Program-made: the position numbers and the translations under genes | Source: Streptomyces aquilus | GTDB taxonomy: Bacteria; Actinomycetota; Actinomycetes; Streptomycetales; Streptomycetaceae | Length of the DNA: 64,000 nucleotides | Reading direction: 5' to 3' | Assembly (NCBI RefSeq): GCF_003955715.1 | Contig: NZ_CP034463.1 | Coordinates: 8,432,001 to 8,496,000 of the forward strand | The notes under the pieces: model-generated | The model's input: only the letters and a program-made list of their open reading frames with translations | Told to the model about the DNA's origin: nothing | Databases searched by the model: none | Shown: positions 47,541 to 55,599 of the stretch, one piece after another | Layout of the letters: every line of letters starts with the position of its first letter | Numbering within the stretch: position 1 is the first letter of the stretch

Positions 47541-47951
47541 ATGTCCGACGAAACCGCCGTCCGTGAACTCCGCCTCGTCGTCACCGCCGATGACTACGAC
47601 GAGGCGCTGCGCTTCTACCGCGACGCCCTCGGCCTGCCCGAACGGGCCGCCTTCTCCTCGCCCGACGGCCGGGTCACGATCCTGGAGGCGGGCCGGGCCA
47701 CGCTGGAGATCACCGATCCGCACCATGCCGCGTTCATCGACGACGTGGAGGTCGGCCGCCGGGTCGCCGGGCACATCCGCGTCGCCTTCCAGGTCGGCGA
47801 CTCCACCGCCGCGACGGCGACGCTGGCGGCAGCGGGCGCCGAGGTGCTCGCCGAGCCGACCCGCACCCCGTGGAACTCCCTCAACTCCCGTATGGAGGCA
47901 CCGGGTTCGTTGCAGCTGACGCTCTTCGAAGAGCTCGGGGACATGACCTAA
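47541..47951 (+). CDS. VOC family protein
   Basis: A 136-residue glyoxalase-fold protein with 'LRLVVTADDYDEALRFYRDALGL', 'VTILEAGRATLEITDP' and 'NSLNSRMEAPGSLQLTLFEEL'. The last strand ends with Glu, as in metal-binding members. AAGGAG precedes the ATG. It is divergent from the MMPL gene and overlaps the stop of the response regulator gene by four bases. No specific activity can be assigned. Confidence 0.83.
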   Translation: MSDETAVRELRLVVTADDYDEALRFYRDALGLPERAAFSSPDGRVTILEAGRATLEITDPHHAAFIDDVEVGRRVAGHIRVAFQVGDSTAATATLAAAGAEVLAEPTRTPWNSLNSRMEAPGSLQLTLFEELGDMT

Positions 47952-48616
47952 GCCGAGCCCGGCGTCACCAGCCCGGTCTCGTAGGCGCAGATCACGGCCT
48001 GCACCCGGTCCCGCAGTCCCAGCTTGCTCAGCACATTGCTGACATGGGTCTTCACGGTGTGCTCGCTGACGAACAGCGTGGTGGCGATCTCCGCGTTGGA
48101 CAGCCCCCGCGCCAGCATCCGCAGCGTCTCCACCTCGCGGGCGGTCAGCACGTCCAGGCGGTCCGGGGTGACCTCGGCCGTGGCCTCCTCCCGCCGGCGG
48201 CGCACGATGTCCGCGACCAGCCGGCGGGTCACGGCGGGCGCGAGCAGCGAGTCCCCGGCGGCGACGACCCGCACGGCGTGCACCAGGTCGTCCCGGCGCA
48301 CGTCCTTCAGCAGGAAACCGCTGGCGCCCGCGTACAGGGCCTCGTAGACGTACTCGTCCAGGTCGAACGTGGTCAGCATGACGACCTTGCACGCGGACTG
48401 CCCGCACACCCGGCGGGCCGCCTCCAGGCCGTCCATCACCGGCATGCGGATGTCGAGGAGCAGCACGTCCGGCGCGTGCCGCTGCACCGCGGCGACGGCC
48501 TCGGCGCCGTCCCCGGCCTCGGCGACGACCTCGATGTCCGCCTGCGCCTCCAGGATCATGCTGAAGCCGCTGCGGACGAGTTCCTGGTCGTCGGCGACGA
48601 CCACCCGGATGCTCAC
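47948..48616 (-). CDS. NarL/LuxR-type response regulator
   Basis: A 222-residue response regulator. The receiver domain has acidic D9-D10, the phosphorylation site D55 in 'DVLLLDIRMPVMDG' and the conserved Lys in 'ASGFLLKDVRRDD'. The C-terminal LuxR helix-turn-helix reads 'LTAREVETLRMLARGLSNAEIATTLFVSEHTVKTHVSNVLSKL'. The ATG overlaps the kinase stop by ATGA, so it is the partner of the adjacent histidine kinase. Target genes are not evident; the nearby MMPL exporter is a candidate. Confidence 0.93.
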   Translation of the reverse strand: MSIRVVVADDQELVRSGFSMILEAQADIEVVAEAGDGAEAVAAVQRHAPDVLLLDIRMPVMDGLEAARRVCGQSACKVVMLTTFDLDEYVYEALYAGASGFLLKDVRRDDLVHAVRVVAAGDSLLAPAVTRRLVADIVRRRREEATAEVTPDRLDVLTAREVETLRMLARGLSNAEIATTLFVSEHTVKTHVSNVLSKLGLRDRVQAVICAYETGLVTPGSA

Positions 48617-49803
48617 CCGAGGGCCGCCTGCCGGTCACCGGCCGGGAGGCGTACGACGACCCGGAAGCCGCCGTCCGGGCCGCGCCCGGCACGAGCCTCG
48701 CCGCCGCAGGCGGCCGCCCGCTCCCGGATGCCGATCAGCCCGTGTCCGCGGGGTCCCCCTGCCGAACCTGTGGGGCCGGCTCCGTCGTCCGTCACCGTCA
48801 GCGTCAACGCCTCCTCCGTCCAGTCGAGTTCGACGGTCGCGGAGGAAGCGTACGCGTGCTTGACGGTATTGGTGAGCGCCTCCTGCACCACCCGATAGGC
48901 GGCGATGTCGGTGTCCGGTGGGAGGGGAAGCGGCTCGCCGGTCGTGCTCAACCGCACCCGCAGGCCGGTGGATTCACCCACCTGTCGGACCAGCGCCGGC
49001 AGTGCCCGGATGCCGGGCTGCGGTGAAGTCCCGTTGCGCTGCTCCTCCTTGAGGACGCCGAGGATGCGGCGCAGCTGTGCCATCGCGTCCCGGCCCGCCC
49101 CCGCGATCGCGTCGAACGCGGCCTCCGCGCGCGCCGGATCACTGCGGACCACCACCGGACCGGCCTCGGCCTGCACCACCATCAGGCTCACCGCGTGGGC
49201 CAGGATGTCGTGCATGTCCCGGGCGATCCGGGCCCGCTCCTGCGCCGTCGCCCGCGCAGTGTCCGCGGCCCGCTCCCGCTCCAACCGCCGCGCCCGGTCC
49301 TCCAGTTCGGCGGTGTAGGCGCGCTGGACCCGGGCCAGCACACCGAACGCGTAGGCGCAGGCCACGCTCATCAGCTGGAAGGCGTACTCGAAGGGTTCCG
49401 GGCTCTCCTTGTGCGTCATGACGAGCGTGACCCCGATCGTCCAGCCCACCAGCATGAAGCGCCGCTGCCAGGGCGTGCCGAGGGCGGCCATGGTGTACAG
49501 GACCACGAACCCGCCGTACATCAGGTCCGGCGGCGGCGCGTGGTACAGCGCCTGGGCGGGGGTGGCCACCGACACCGCGCAGGCCATCGCGAACGGCGCC
49601 CGGTGCCGCCAGATCAGGGGGACGGCGGTGGCGGCGCCGAGCAGCCAGCCCTGCCAGGTCAGCCGGTCGTCCCCCTCGTCGGGGAAGATCCACTGAAGCG
49701 AGGCGGCGAACAGCACGAGGGCGGCGAGCGCGGTGTCGACGACGTACGGATTCGCCGTACGCACCCGCTTGACCAGCGGTGCGAACCAGGGGTGAGCGGA
49801 CAT
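48613..49803 (-). CDS. Sensor histidine kinase, HisKA_3 type
   Basis: A 396-residue kinase with four to six transmembrane segments in residues 20-160 and almost no extracytoplasmic loop, so it may sense membrane stress. The phosphoacceptor is H198 in 'ARIARDMHDILAHAVSLMV', and the ATPase domain has 'VVQEALTNTVKHAYAS' (N box) and 'DDGAGPTGSAGGPRGHGLIGIRERA' (G boxes). GAGGAG lies upstream of the ATG at 49803. It forms a two-component pair with the downstream response regulator. Confidence 0.92.
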   Translation of the reverse strand: MSAHPWFAPLVKRVRTANPYVVDTALAALVLFAASLQWIFPDEGDDRLTWQGWLLGAATAVPLIWRHRAPFAMACAVSVATPAQALYHAPPPDLMYGGFVVLYTMAALGTPWQRRFMLVGWTIGVTLVMTHKESPEPFEYAFQLMSVACAYAFGVLARVQRAYTAELEDRARRLERERAADTARATAQERARIARDMHDILAHAVSLMVVQAEAGPVVVRSDPARAEAAFDAIAGAGRDAMAQLRRILGVLKEEQRNGTSPQPGIRALPALVRQVGESTGLRVRLSTTGEPLPLPPDTDIAAYRVVQEALTNTVKHAYASSATVELDWTEEALTLTVTDDGAGPTGSAGGPRGHGLIGIRERAAACGGEARAGRGPDGGFRVVVRLPAGDRQAALG

Positions 49804-49957
49804 CGGCGGCTCCTCGGGGCAGGGGCCGTTCCAGTATCGCGAGCGGTCCGGGGCGCGGCCTCGCCGGTGAGAGGGATATCCGCGCACCAGTCAGCGGGGC
49901 GCGGTCATGATCGGCTTCCCGGCCCGCCGGCGCCGGCAACTGCCCCGGCCCGGACCC

Positions 49958-50734
49958 TCACTTCTCCGGCCGCCACCCCAACGCCCGCGATATCCCGCGC
50001 GCGGCGACCCGCACCGCCGGTACCAACACCGGTACCTGCGCGGCGACTTGGGGCACCACGATCGACACGGCGGCCACCACCGCCCCGCCGGTCCCGCGCA
50101 CGGGGGCGGCCACCGACAGCGCGTCGTCGGTGACCTGGCGGTCGCTCACCGCCACCCCCGTGCGCCGGGTCTCGGCCAGGGCCCGGCGCAGTCGTGCCGG
50201 GTCCGTGATCGTGTACGGGGTGAAGGAGGCGAGGGTGCCCGCGCAGTACCGCTCCTGGAACTCCGGGGTGTCATGGGCGAGCAGCGCGAGCCCGACGCCG
50301 GTGGCGTGCAGCGGCCAGCGGGCGCCGACCCGGATGTGCACGCCGACCGACGAACGCCCCGACAGCCACTCGATGTAGACGACGTCCGTGCCGTCCCGGA
50401 CCGCCAACTGCACGTTCTCGTGCGTCGCTTCGTACAGGTCCTCCAGATACGGCAGCGCGATCTGCCGCAGCGCGAGCCCGCGCGGGGCGAGGGCGGCGAC
50501 CTCCCACAGCCGCAGGCCCACGTGGTAGACGCCGGAGTCGTCCCGCTCCAGGGCGCCCCACTCGGTGAGGGCGCCCACGAGCCGGTGCGCGGTGGTCAGG
50601 CTCAGCCCCGCCCGGCGGCTGATGTCCGTCAGGCTCAGCGCCGGGTGCCCGTGGTCGAACGCGCCCAGCACGGACAGCAGCCGCTCGGGCGCGGTGGCGG
50701 CGTCGCGTGAGCGGACCCTCGGCTGACCGGTCAT
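49958..50734 (-). CDS. IclR family transcriptional regulator
   Basis: A 258-residue regulator. The winged helix-turn-helix is in residues about 15-75 ('LSVLGAFDHGHPALSLTDISRRAGLSLTTAHRLVGAL'), followed by the GAF-like effector domain ('GVHIRVGARWPLHATGVGLALLA'). The ATG overlaps the MarR gene stop by ATGA. IclR proteins often control aromatic or fatty-acid catabolism, which fits the divergent operon at 51372-55141. Confidence 0.9.
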   Translation of the reverse strand: MTGQPRVRSRDAATAPERLLSVLGAFDHGHPALSLTDISRRAGLSLTTAHRLVGALTEWGALERDDSGVYHVGLRLWEVAALAPRGLALRQIALPYLEDLYEATHENVQLAVRDGTDVVYIEWLSGRSSVGVHIRVGARWPLHATGVGLALLAHDTPEFQERYCAGTLASFTPYTITDPARLRRALAETRRTGVAVSDRQVTDDALSVAAPVRGTGGAVVAAVSIVVPQVAAQVPVLVPAVRVAARGISRALGWRPEK

Positions 50735-51252
50735 GGCTGGTCGGCGATCCTCAGCAGCAGCGCGTGCAGCGCGTCGCGCTCCCCGGCGTCCAGCGGCTCC
50801 AGCAGGTCGTTGGTCACCCGCCGTCCCGCCTCGTCGGTGTCGCGGAGGAAGGCGCGGCCCTTCTCGGTGAGGACGACGATCTTGCTGCGGCGGTCGTCGG
50901 GGGAGGGCCGGCGCTCGGTGAGGTCCAGCTTCTCCAGGTCGTCGACCAGGCCGACGATCGCGCTCGGGTCGTAACCGAGTCGGGTGCTCAGCTCCCGCTG
51001 GAGGGCGCCCGCGGAACCGGCGAGATAGCGCAGCACCGCGTAGTGGCGCAGCCGCAGCCCGGACTCCTGGAGGAACGTGTTGAAGAGCTGACCCGAGCGG
51101 AGTCCCAGGCGGTAGAGCAGATAGCCGGTGTCCGCGTGCAGCCCGCGCATCCACGGCTCGTCCGCGTCGATGGGCTTGGGGGTGGCGTGCTGGCGAGTGA
51201 TGGCGGGCTCCCTGGGTCGCGGTACCGGCGTGCAGATTCCAGCATGACGCAC
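50731..51252 (-). CDS. MarR family transcriptional regulator
   Basis: A protein of about 173 residues (as started here) with the winged helix 'LRLRHYAVLRYLAGSAGALQRELSTRLGYDPSAIVGLVDDLEKLDLTERRPSPDDRRSKIVVLTEKG'. The start is uncertain. The GTG at 51252 has no good ribosome site, whereas AGGGAG lies at ideal distance before an ATC codon at 51199-51201, where homologues usually begin ('TRQHATPKPIDADEPWMRG'). It is co-transcribed with the IclR gene, and a TTGACGTCAA palindrome lies just upstream. Confidence 0.87.
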   Translation of the reverse strand: MRHAGICTPVPRPREPAITRQHATPKPIDADEPWMRGLHADTGYLLYRLGLRSGQLFNTFLQESGLRLRHYAVLRYLAGSAGALQRELSTRLGYDPSAIVGLVDDLEKLDLTERRPSPDDRRSKIVVLTEKGRAFLRDTDEAGRRVTNDLLEPLDAGERDALHALLLRIADQP

Positions 51253-51272
51253 CCGTGGGTCGCCAACAACTA

Positions 51273-51282
51273 TTGACGTCAA
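51273..51282. promoter_or_regulatory. MarR-type palindrome, TTGACGTCAA
   Basis: TTGACGTCAA is a perfect 10-bp palindrome flanked by AT-rich TAT and CAAT runs, unusual for this chromosome. It sits between the divergent MarR and SDR genes. Such TTGA/TCAA sites are typical of MarR-family operators, so autoregulation and control of the catabolic operon are likely. Confidence 0.65.
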
Positions 51283-51371
51283 CAATTATTGCTCTTAGCT
51301 TCGATCTCGAAGCCGCAGCGACGCGCCTCCAGGGCGCGTCCCCCGCATCAGCTCGTGAAGGGACCTCCCCC

Positions 51372-52289
51372 GTGCCCAGCATCGATCTCTCCGGCAAGGT
51401 CGCCGTCGTCACCGGCAGCGGCCGGGGCCTCGGCCTCGCCTATGCGCACGCCCTCGCCGCCCACGGCGCCTCCGTGGTCGTCAACGACGTCGACGAGGCC
51501 GTGGCCGAGCAGGCCGTGAAGTCCATCGCCGAGGCCGGCGGCACGGCCGTCGCCGAGGTCGTCCCGGTCGGCACCAGCGAGGCGGCACAGCGCCTGGTCG
51601 ACCGGGCCGTGGCGGAGTTCGGACGGCTCGACGTCCTGGTCACCAACGCGGGCATCCTGCGCGACAAGGTGCTGTGGAAGATGACCGACGACGACTTCGA
51701 CGCGGTGATCACCACCCATCTCAAGGGCACCTTCACCTGCGCCCGTGCCGCGGCCGTCCGCATGCGCGAGCAGGGCGAGGGCGGCTCGCTGATCCTGGTC
51801 GGCTCCCCGGCCGGCCAGCGCGGCAACTTCGGCCAGACCAACTACGCCGCCGCCAAGGCCGGCATCGCCGCCATGGCCCGTACCTGGTCCATGGAGCTGG
51901 GGCGCGCGGGCATCACCGTCAACGCCATCGTGCCGGTCGCCGCGACCGCGATGACCGAGACCATCCCCGCCTTCGCCCCGTACATCGAGGCCATGAGGAA
52001 CGGCGAGCCGCTCCCGGACTTCCTGCGCAAGGGCGAGGGCTTCGGCACCCCCGAGGACTGCGCCGCCCTCGTCCCCTTCCTCGCCTCCGAGGCCGCCCGC
52101 TCCATCACCGGCCAGGCCATCGGCATCGGCGGCGACAAGGTGGCACTCTGGTCGCATCCGCAGGAGATCAAGGCGGCGTACGCCGACGGCGGCTGGACCC
52201 CGGACACCCTCGCCGACGCCTTCCCCACCTCGGTCGGCGCCGAACTCCAGTCGGTCGGCATCCCGGCCCCGAAGCTCCCGGAGGCGTGA
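51372..52289 (+). CDS. SDR family oxidoreductase
   Basis: A 305-residue short-chain dehydrogenase resembling FabG and the dehydrogenase part of peroxisomal multifunctional enzyme. 'KVAVVTGSGRGLGLAYAHALAAHGA' is the nucleotide site, 'LVTNAGILRD' follows, and the catalytic Ser/Tyr/Lys set is 'GSPAGQRGNFGQTNYAAAKAG'. The C-terminal 'KVALWSHPQEIKAAYADGGWTPDTLADAF' is longer than in FabG. The GTG at 51372 follows AAGGGA. It is the first gene of an operon with amidohydrolase, AMP ligase and MaoC. Confidence 0.9.
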   Translation: MPSIDLSGKVAVVTGSGRGLGLAYAHALAAHGASVVVNDVDEAVAEQAVKSIAEAGGTAVAEVVPVGTSEAAQRLVDRAVAEFGRLDVLVTNAGILRDKVLWKMTDDDFDAVITTHLKGTFTCARAAAVRMREQGEGGSLILVGSPAGQRGNFGQTNYAAAKAGIAAMARTWSMELGRAGITVNAIVPVAATAMTETIPAFAPYIEAMRNGEPLPDFLRKGEGFGTPEDCAALVPFLASEAARSITGQAIGIGGDKVALWSHPQEIKAAYADGGWTPDTLADAFPTSVGAELQSVGIPAPKLPEA

Positions 52290-53164
52290 TGGACATCGAC
52301 GAACTGGTCGCCATCGACGTACACACCCATGCGGAGGTCTCGTCGAAGGGCCACTCCTCCCTCGACGACGACCTGCACGACGCCTCCTCCGCCTACTTCA
52401 AGGTCGAGGGCAAGCGGAAGCCGACGCTGGAGGAGACGGCCGCCTACTACCGCGAGCGGAAGATGGCCGCCGTGATCTTCACGGTCGACGCCGAGTCCGC
52501 GACCGGCACCGCGCCGGTCCCGAACGAGGAGGTCGCGGAGGCGGCCGCCGCGAACGCGGACGTCCTGATCCCCTTCGCCTCCATCGACCCCTTCCGCGGC
52601 AAGGCGGGCGTCAAGCAGGCCCGCCGCCTGGTCGAGGAGTACGGGGTGAAGGGCTTCAAGTTCCACCCCAGCATCCAGGGCTTCTTCCCCAACGACCGCT
52701 CGGTGGCGTACGACCTCTACGAGGTCATCGAGGAGACCGGCACGATCGCCCTCTTCCACACCGGCCAGACGGGCATCGGCGCCGGAGTCCCGGGGGGCGG
52801 CGGCATCCGCCTGAAGTACTCCAACCCCCTCCACGTGGACGACGTGGCGGCCGACTTCCCGCACCTGAAGATCATCCTGGCGCACCCGTCCTTCCCCTGG
52901 CAGGACGAGGCCCTCGCGGTCGCCACCCACAAGCCGGGCGTCCACATCGACCTCTCCGGCTGGTCCCCGAAGTACTTCCCGCCGCAGCTCGTCCAGTACG
53001 CCAACACCCTGCTCAAGGACAAGGTCCTCTTCGGCTCCGACTTCCCCGTCCTCACCCCCGACCGCTGGCTCGCCGACTTCGGGAAGCTGTCGATCAAGGA
53101 CGAGGTGAAGCCGAAGATCCTCAAGGAGAACGCCGCCCGCCTGCTCGGGCTGACAAAGTCATAA
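52289..53164 (+). CDS. Amidohydrolase family (ACMSD-like) metalloenzyme
   Basis: A 291-residue TIM-barrel hydrolase or decarboxylase of the amidohydrolase-2 type. The metal site begins with 'IDVHTHAEV'. 'GFKFHPSIQGFFPND', 'TIALFHTGQ', 'IILAHPSFPW' and 'VLFGSDFPVLTPDRW' supply the other His and the catalytic Asp. The ATG overlaps the SDR stop by one base. Related enzymes decarboxylate or hydrate aromatic-ring products. The substrate here is unknown. Confidence 0.87.
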   Translation: MDIDELVAIDVHTHAEVSSKGHSSLDDDLHDASSAYFKVEGKRKPTLEETAAYYRERKMAAVIFTVDAESATGTAPVPNEEVAEAAAANADVLIPFASIDPFRGKAGVKQARRLVEEYGVKGFKFHPSIQGFFPNDRSVAYDLYEVIEETGTIALFHTGQTGIGAGVPGGGGIRLKYSNPLHVDDVAADFPHLKIILAHPSFPWQDEALAVATHKPGVHIDLSGWSPKYFPPQLVQYANTLLKDKVLFGSDFPVLTPDRWLADFGKLSIKDEVKPKILKENAARLLGLTKS

Positions 53165-53174
53165 GGGGCCGTAC

Positions 53175-54689
53175 ATGCGCAACGAGGGACTGGGGTCGTG
53201 GCCCGCACGCCGGGCCCGCAAGACCCCGCACCGCACCGCACTGGTGCACGGCGACACGACATGGACGTACGCCCAGCTGTACGAGCGCACGACCCGCCTC
53301 GCGCACGCCCTGCGGGCCCGGGGCGTCCGCCGCGGCGACCGGATCGCCTACCTCGGCCCGAACCACCCCTCCTACCTGGAGACGCTGTTCGCGGCGGGCA
53401 CCCTCGGCGCGGTCTTCGTCCCGCTCAACATCCGCCTCGCCGGCCCGGAGATCGCCTACCAGCTCGCCGACTCCGGCGCCAAGGCGCTCGTCTACGGCCC
53501 CCAGTACGCGGGCCTGGTCGCGGGCCTGCCGGGCGACACGGACGTACGGTCGTACGTGGAGGTGGGCGCCGAGTACGAGGAGGAGCTGGCGAGGTCCTCC
53601 AGCGAGCCGATCGACCAACCGGTGACGCCCGACGACACCTGCATCATCATGTACACCTCGGGGACGACGGGCCGTCCCAAGGGCGCGATGCTCACCCACG
53701 GCAACCTGACCTGGAACGCGATCAACGTCCTGGTCGACCACGACCTGATCGCCGACGAACGTGCCCTGGTCTCGGCCCCGTTGTTCCACACGGCGGGCCT
53801 GAACATGCTGACCCTGCCGGTGTTGTTGAAGGGCGGCACCTGCGTCCTGGTGGAGGCCTTCGACCCGTCGGCGACCTTCGACCTGATCGAACGCCACCGG
53901 ATCACCTTCATGTTCGGCGTCCCGACGATGTTCGAGCAGGTCGCCCGCCACCCGCGCTGGCCGGACGCGGACCTCTCCTCCCTCCGCATCCTCACCTGCG
54001 GCGGCTCACCGGTCTCCACCTCGATGATCGCGGCATACCAGGAACGCGGCCTGAACTTCCTCCAGGGCTACGGCATGACGGAAGCCGCCCCCGGCACGCT
54101 CTTCCTGGACGCCGAACACGCGGTCGCCAAGGCCGGTTCGGCGGGCGTACCGCACTTCTTCAGCGACGTACGGGTCGTACGTCCGGACATGGCACCGGTC
54201 GACGTCGGCGAGACCGGCGAGGTGGTGATCCGCGGCCCCCATGTCATGCCCGGCTACTGGGGGTTGCCGGAGGAGACGGCCGCCTCCTTCACGGACGGCT
54301 GGTTCCGCAGCGGGGACGCCGCCCGTGTCGACGAGGACGGCTATGTCTTCATCGTCGACCGCATCAAGGACATGATCATCTCGGGTGGCGAGAACATCTA
54401 CCCCGCCGAGATCGAGGACCTGCTCCTCACCCACCCCGACATCGTCGAGTGCGCGGTCATCGGCGTGCCGGACGACAAGTGGGGCGAGGTGCCGCGCGCG
54501 GTCGTGGTCCCCCGCGAGGGCGCCTTCCTCGACCCCGACGCGGTACTGGCCTCCCTGGCCGGCCGCCTCGCCAAGTACAAGATCCCCAAGTCGGTGGTCA
54601 TCGCGGCCGAGTTGCCGCGCACCGCCTCCGGAAAACTCCTCAAGTCCCGCGTCCGTACCCGGTACGGCCACAGCGAAGGAACCTCATGA
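53175..54689 (+). CDS. Acyl-CoA ligase, AMP-binding family
   Basis: A 504-residue adenylating enzyme that would activate a carboxylic acid to its CoA ester. 'IIMYTSGTTGRPKGAMLTH' is the phosphate loop, 'GYGMTEAAPGTLF' the adenine-site motif, and 'FRSGDAARVDEDGYVFIVDRIKDMIISGGENIYPAEIE' the hinge and A8 region. The catalytic Lys is in 'LPRTASGKLLKSRVR'. Length is normal. The stop overlaps the MaoC start by ATGA. The acid could be aromatic, terpenoid or fatty. Confidence 0.92.
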   Translation: MRNEGLGSWPARRARKTPHRTALVHGDTTWTYAQLYERTTRLAHALRARGVRRGDRIAYLGPNHPSYLETLFAAGTLGAVFVPLNIRLAGPEIAYQLADSGAKALVYGPQYAGLVAGLPGDTDVRSYVEVGAEYEEELARSSSEPIDQPVTPDDTCIIMYTSGTTGRPKGAMLTHGNLTWNAINVLVDHDLIADERALVSAPLFHTAGLNMLTLPVLLKGGTCVLVEAFDPSATFDLIERHRITFMFGVPTMFEQVARHPRWPDADLSSLRILTCGGSPVSTSMIAAYQERGLNFLQGYGMTEAAPGTLFLDAEHAVAKAGSAGVPHFFSDVRVVRPDMAPVDVGETGEVVIRGPHVMPGYWGLPEETAASFTDGWFRSGDAARVDEDGYVFIVDRIKDMIISGGENIYPAEIEDLLLTHPDIVECAVIGVPDDKWGEVPRAVVVPREGAFLDPDAVLASLAGRLAKYKIPKSVVIAAELPRTASGKLLKSRVRTRYGHSEGTS

Positions 54690-55141
54690 GCATCACCGTC
54701 AACGGCCTCGACGAACTCAAGAAGCTGGCCGGCAGCGACCTGGGCACCAGCGCGTGGATCGAGGTCACCCAGGACCGCATCAACACCTTCGCCGACGCGA
54801 CGGGCGACCACCAGTGGATCCACGTCGACCCGGAACGCGCGGCCGAGGGCCCCTTCGGCGCCCCGATCGCACACGGCTATCTGACCCTCTCCCTGTTCAT
54901 CCCCCTGTTCACTGAACTGCTGGACGTCCAGGGCGTCACGACAAAGGTCAACTACGGCCTGAACAAGGTCCGTTTCCCGTCCCCGGTGAAGGTGGGCTCA
55001 CGCATCCGACTGGTGGCGAAGCTGGCGGACGTCGAGGACGTGCCGGGTGGAGTCCAGATCACGGTCGACGGGGCGATCGAGATCGAGGGCGGGGGGAAGC
55101 CGGCGGCGGTGTTGCAGAGTCTTTCGCGGTTCTACGCCTGA
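54686..55141 (+). CDS. MaoC-like dehydratase
   Basis: A 151-residue hot-dog-fold enoyl-CoA hydratase. The hydratase 2 motif is 'FADATGDHQWIHVDPERAAEGPFGAPIAHGYLTLSL', with catalytic Asp and His. Such single-domain proteins hydrate enoyl-CoA to (R)-3-hydroxyacyl-CoA. As last gene of the operon it could act after the ligase and before the SDR oxidation. AAGGA precedes the ATG. Confidence 0.92.
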   Translation: MSITVNGLDELKKLAGSDLGTSAWIEVTQDRINTFADATGDHQWIHVDPERAAEGPFGAPIAHGYLTLSLFIPLFTELLDVQGVTTKVNYGLNKVRFPSPVKVGSRIRLVAKLADVEDVPGGVQITVDGAIEIEGGGKPAAVLQSLSRFYA

Positions 55142-55393
55142 GCAGCCGGACGCGAGGGGCGGACGGCCGGGCTCAAAGCTGATTCGAGGGGCGCTCCAGG
55201 CGCACACCCGTTAATCTGACCAAGGCTGTCCACCCCCGGAGAGATCGGTCACCCGACAGGAGCCAGTTTCGGGTCGCGTGTATCCGTGGTGGCTTGCCTG
55301 GCCTTATTGTGCAGCCAAAAGCCGCTTCGTCGAATCGGCGAAGGGTTCCTCACCTCTGCCCTCCGGGGCCTCAAAACTCCGACAAGGAATGCC
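55142..55393. other. Leader region upstream of the FxSxx-COOH locus
   Basis: About 250 bp between the MaoC gene and the precursor gene. It is more AT-rich than its surroundings ('GGCCTTATTGTGCAGCCAAAA' near 55300 is the richest part) and should hold the locus promoter. I see no gene and no clear hairpin; no -35/-10 pair is good enough to name. Confidence 0.4.
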
Positions 55394-55579
55394 GTGACCA
55401 TTCCAGCAAGAACCACTGCAGGCACGTCTGTGCAGTCGGTAGGCGTCACCGAGCCGCCCAAGGCCTCGGTGCGTTTCGACGCTCCGCACGACCCGAAGAG
55501 CGTCCGAGGGATGCGTCGCGCCCTGTCGGCCCGCCATGTGCCCAAAGAGGCCGGGGTGACCTTCAACTCCTCCATCTGA
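55394..55579 (+). CDS. fxsA: FxSxx-COOH precursor peptide (FxsA)
   Basis: A 61-residue peptide ending V-T-F57-N58-S59-S60-I61, the F-x-S-x-x carboxy-terminus that defines the FxsA family. The rest is a polar, basic leader with no cysteines. GTG at 55394 is preceded by AAGGA and gives the family's normal length; the upstream frame to 55286 would be atypical. The downstream radical SAM enzyme is expected to join the Phe ring to the beta-carbon of Ser59, forming a three-residue cyclophane, as reported for FxsB-type enzymes. What the modified peptide does is unknown. Confidence 0.88.
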   Translation: MTIPARTTAGTSVQSVGVTEPPKASVRFDAPHDPKSVRGMRRALSARHVPKEAGVTFNSSI

Positions 55580-55599
55580 CGGCAGTAACCACTTCCATC

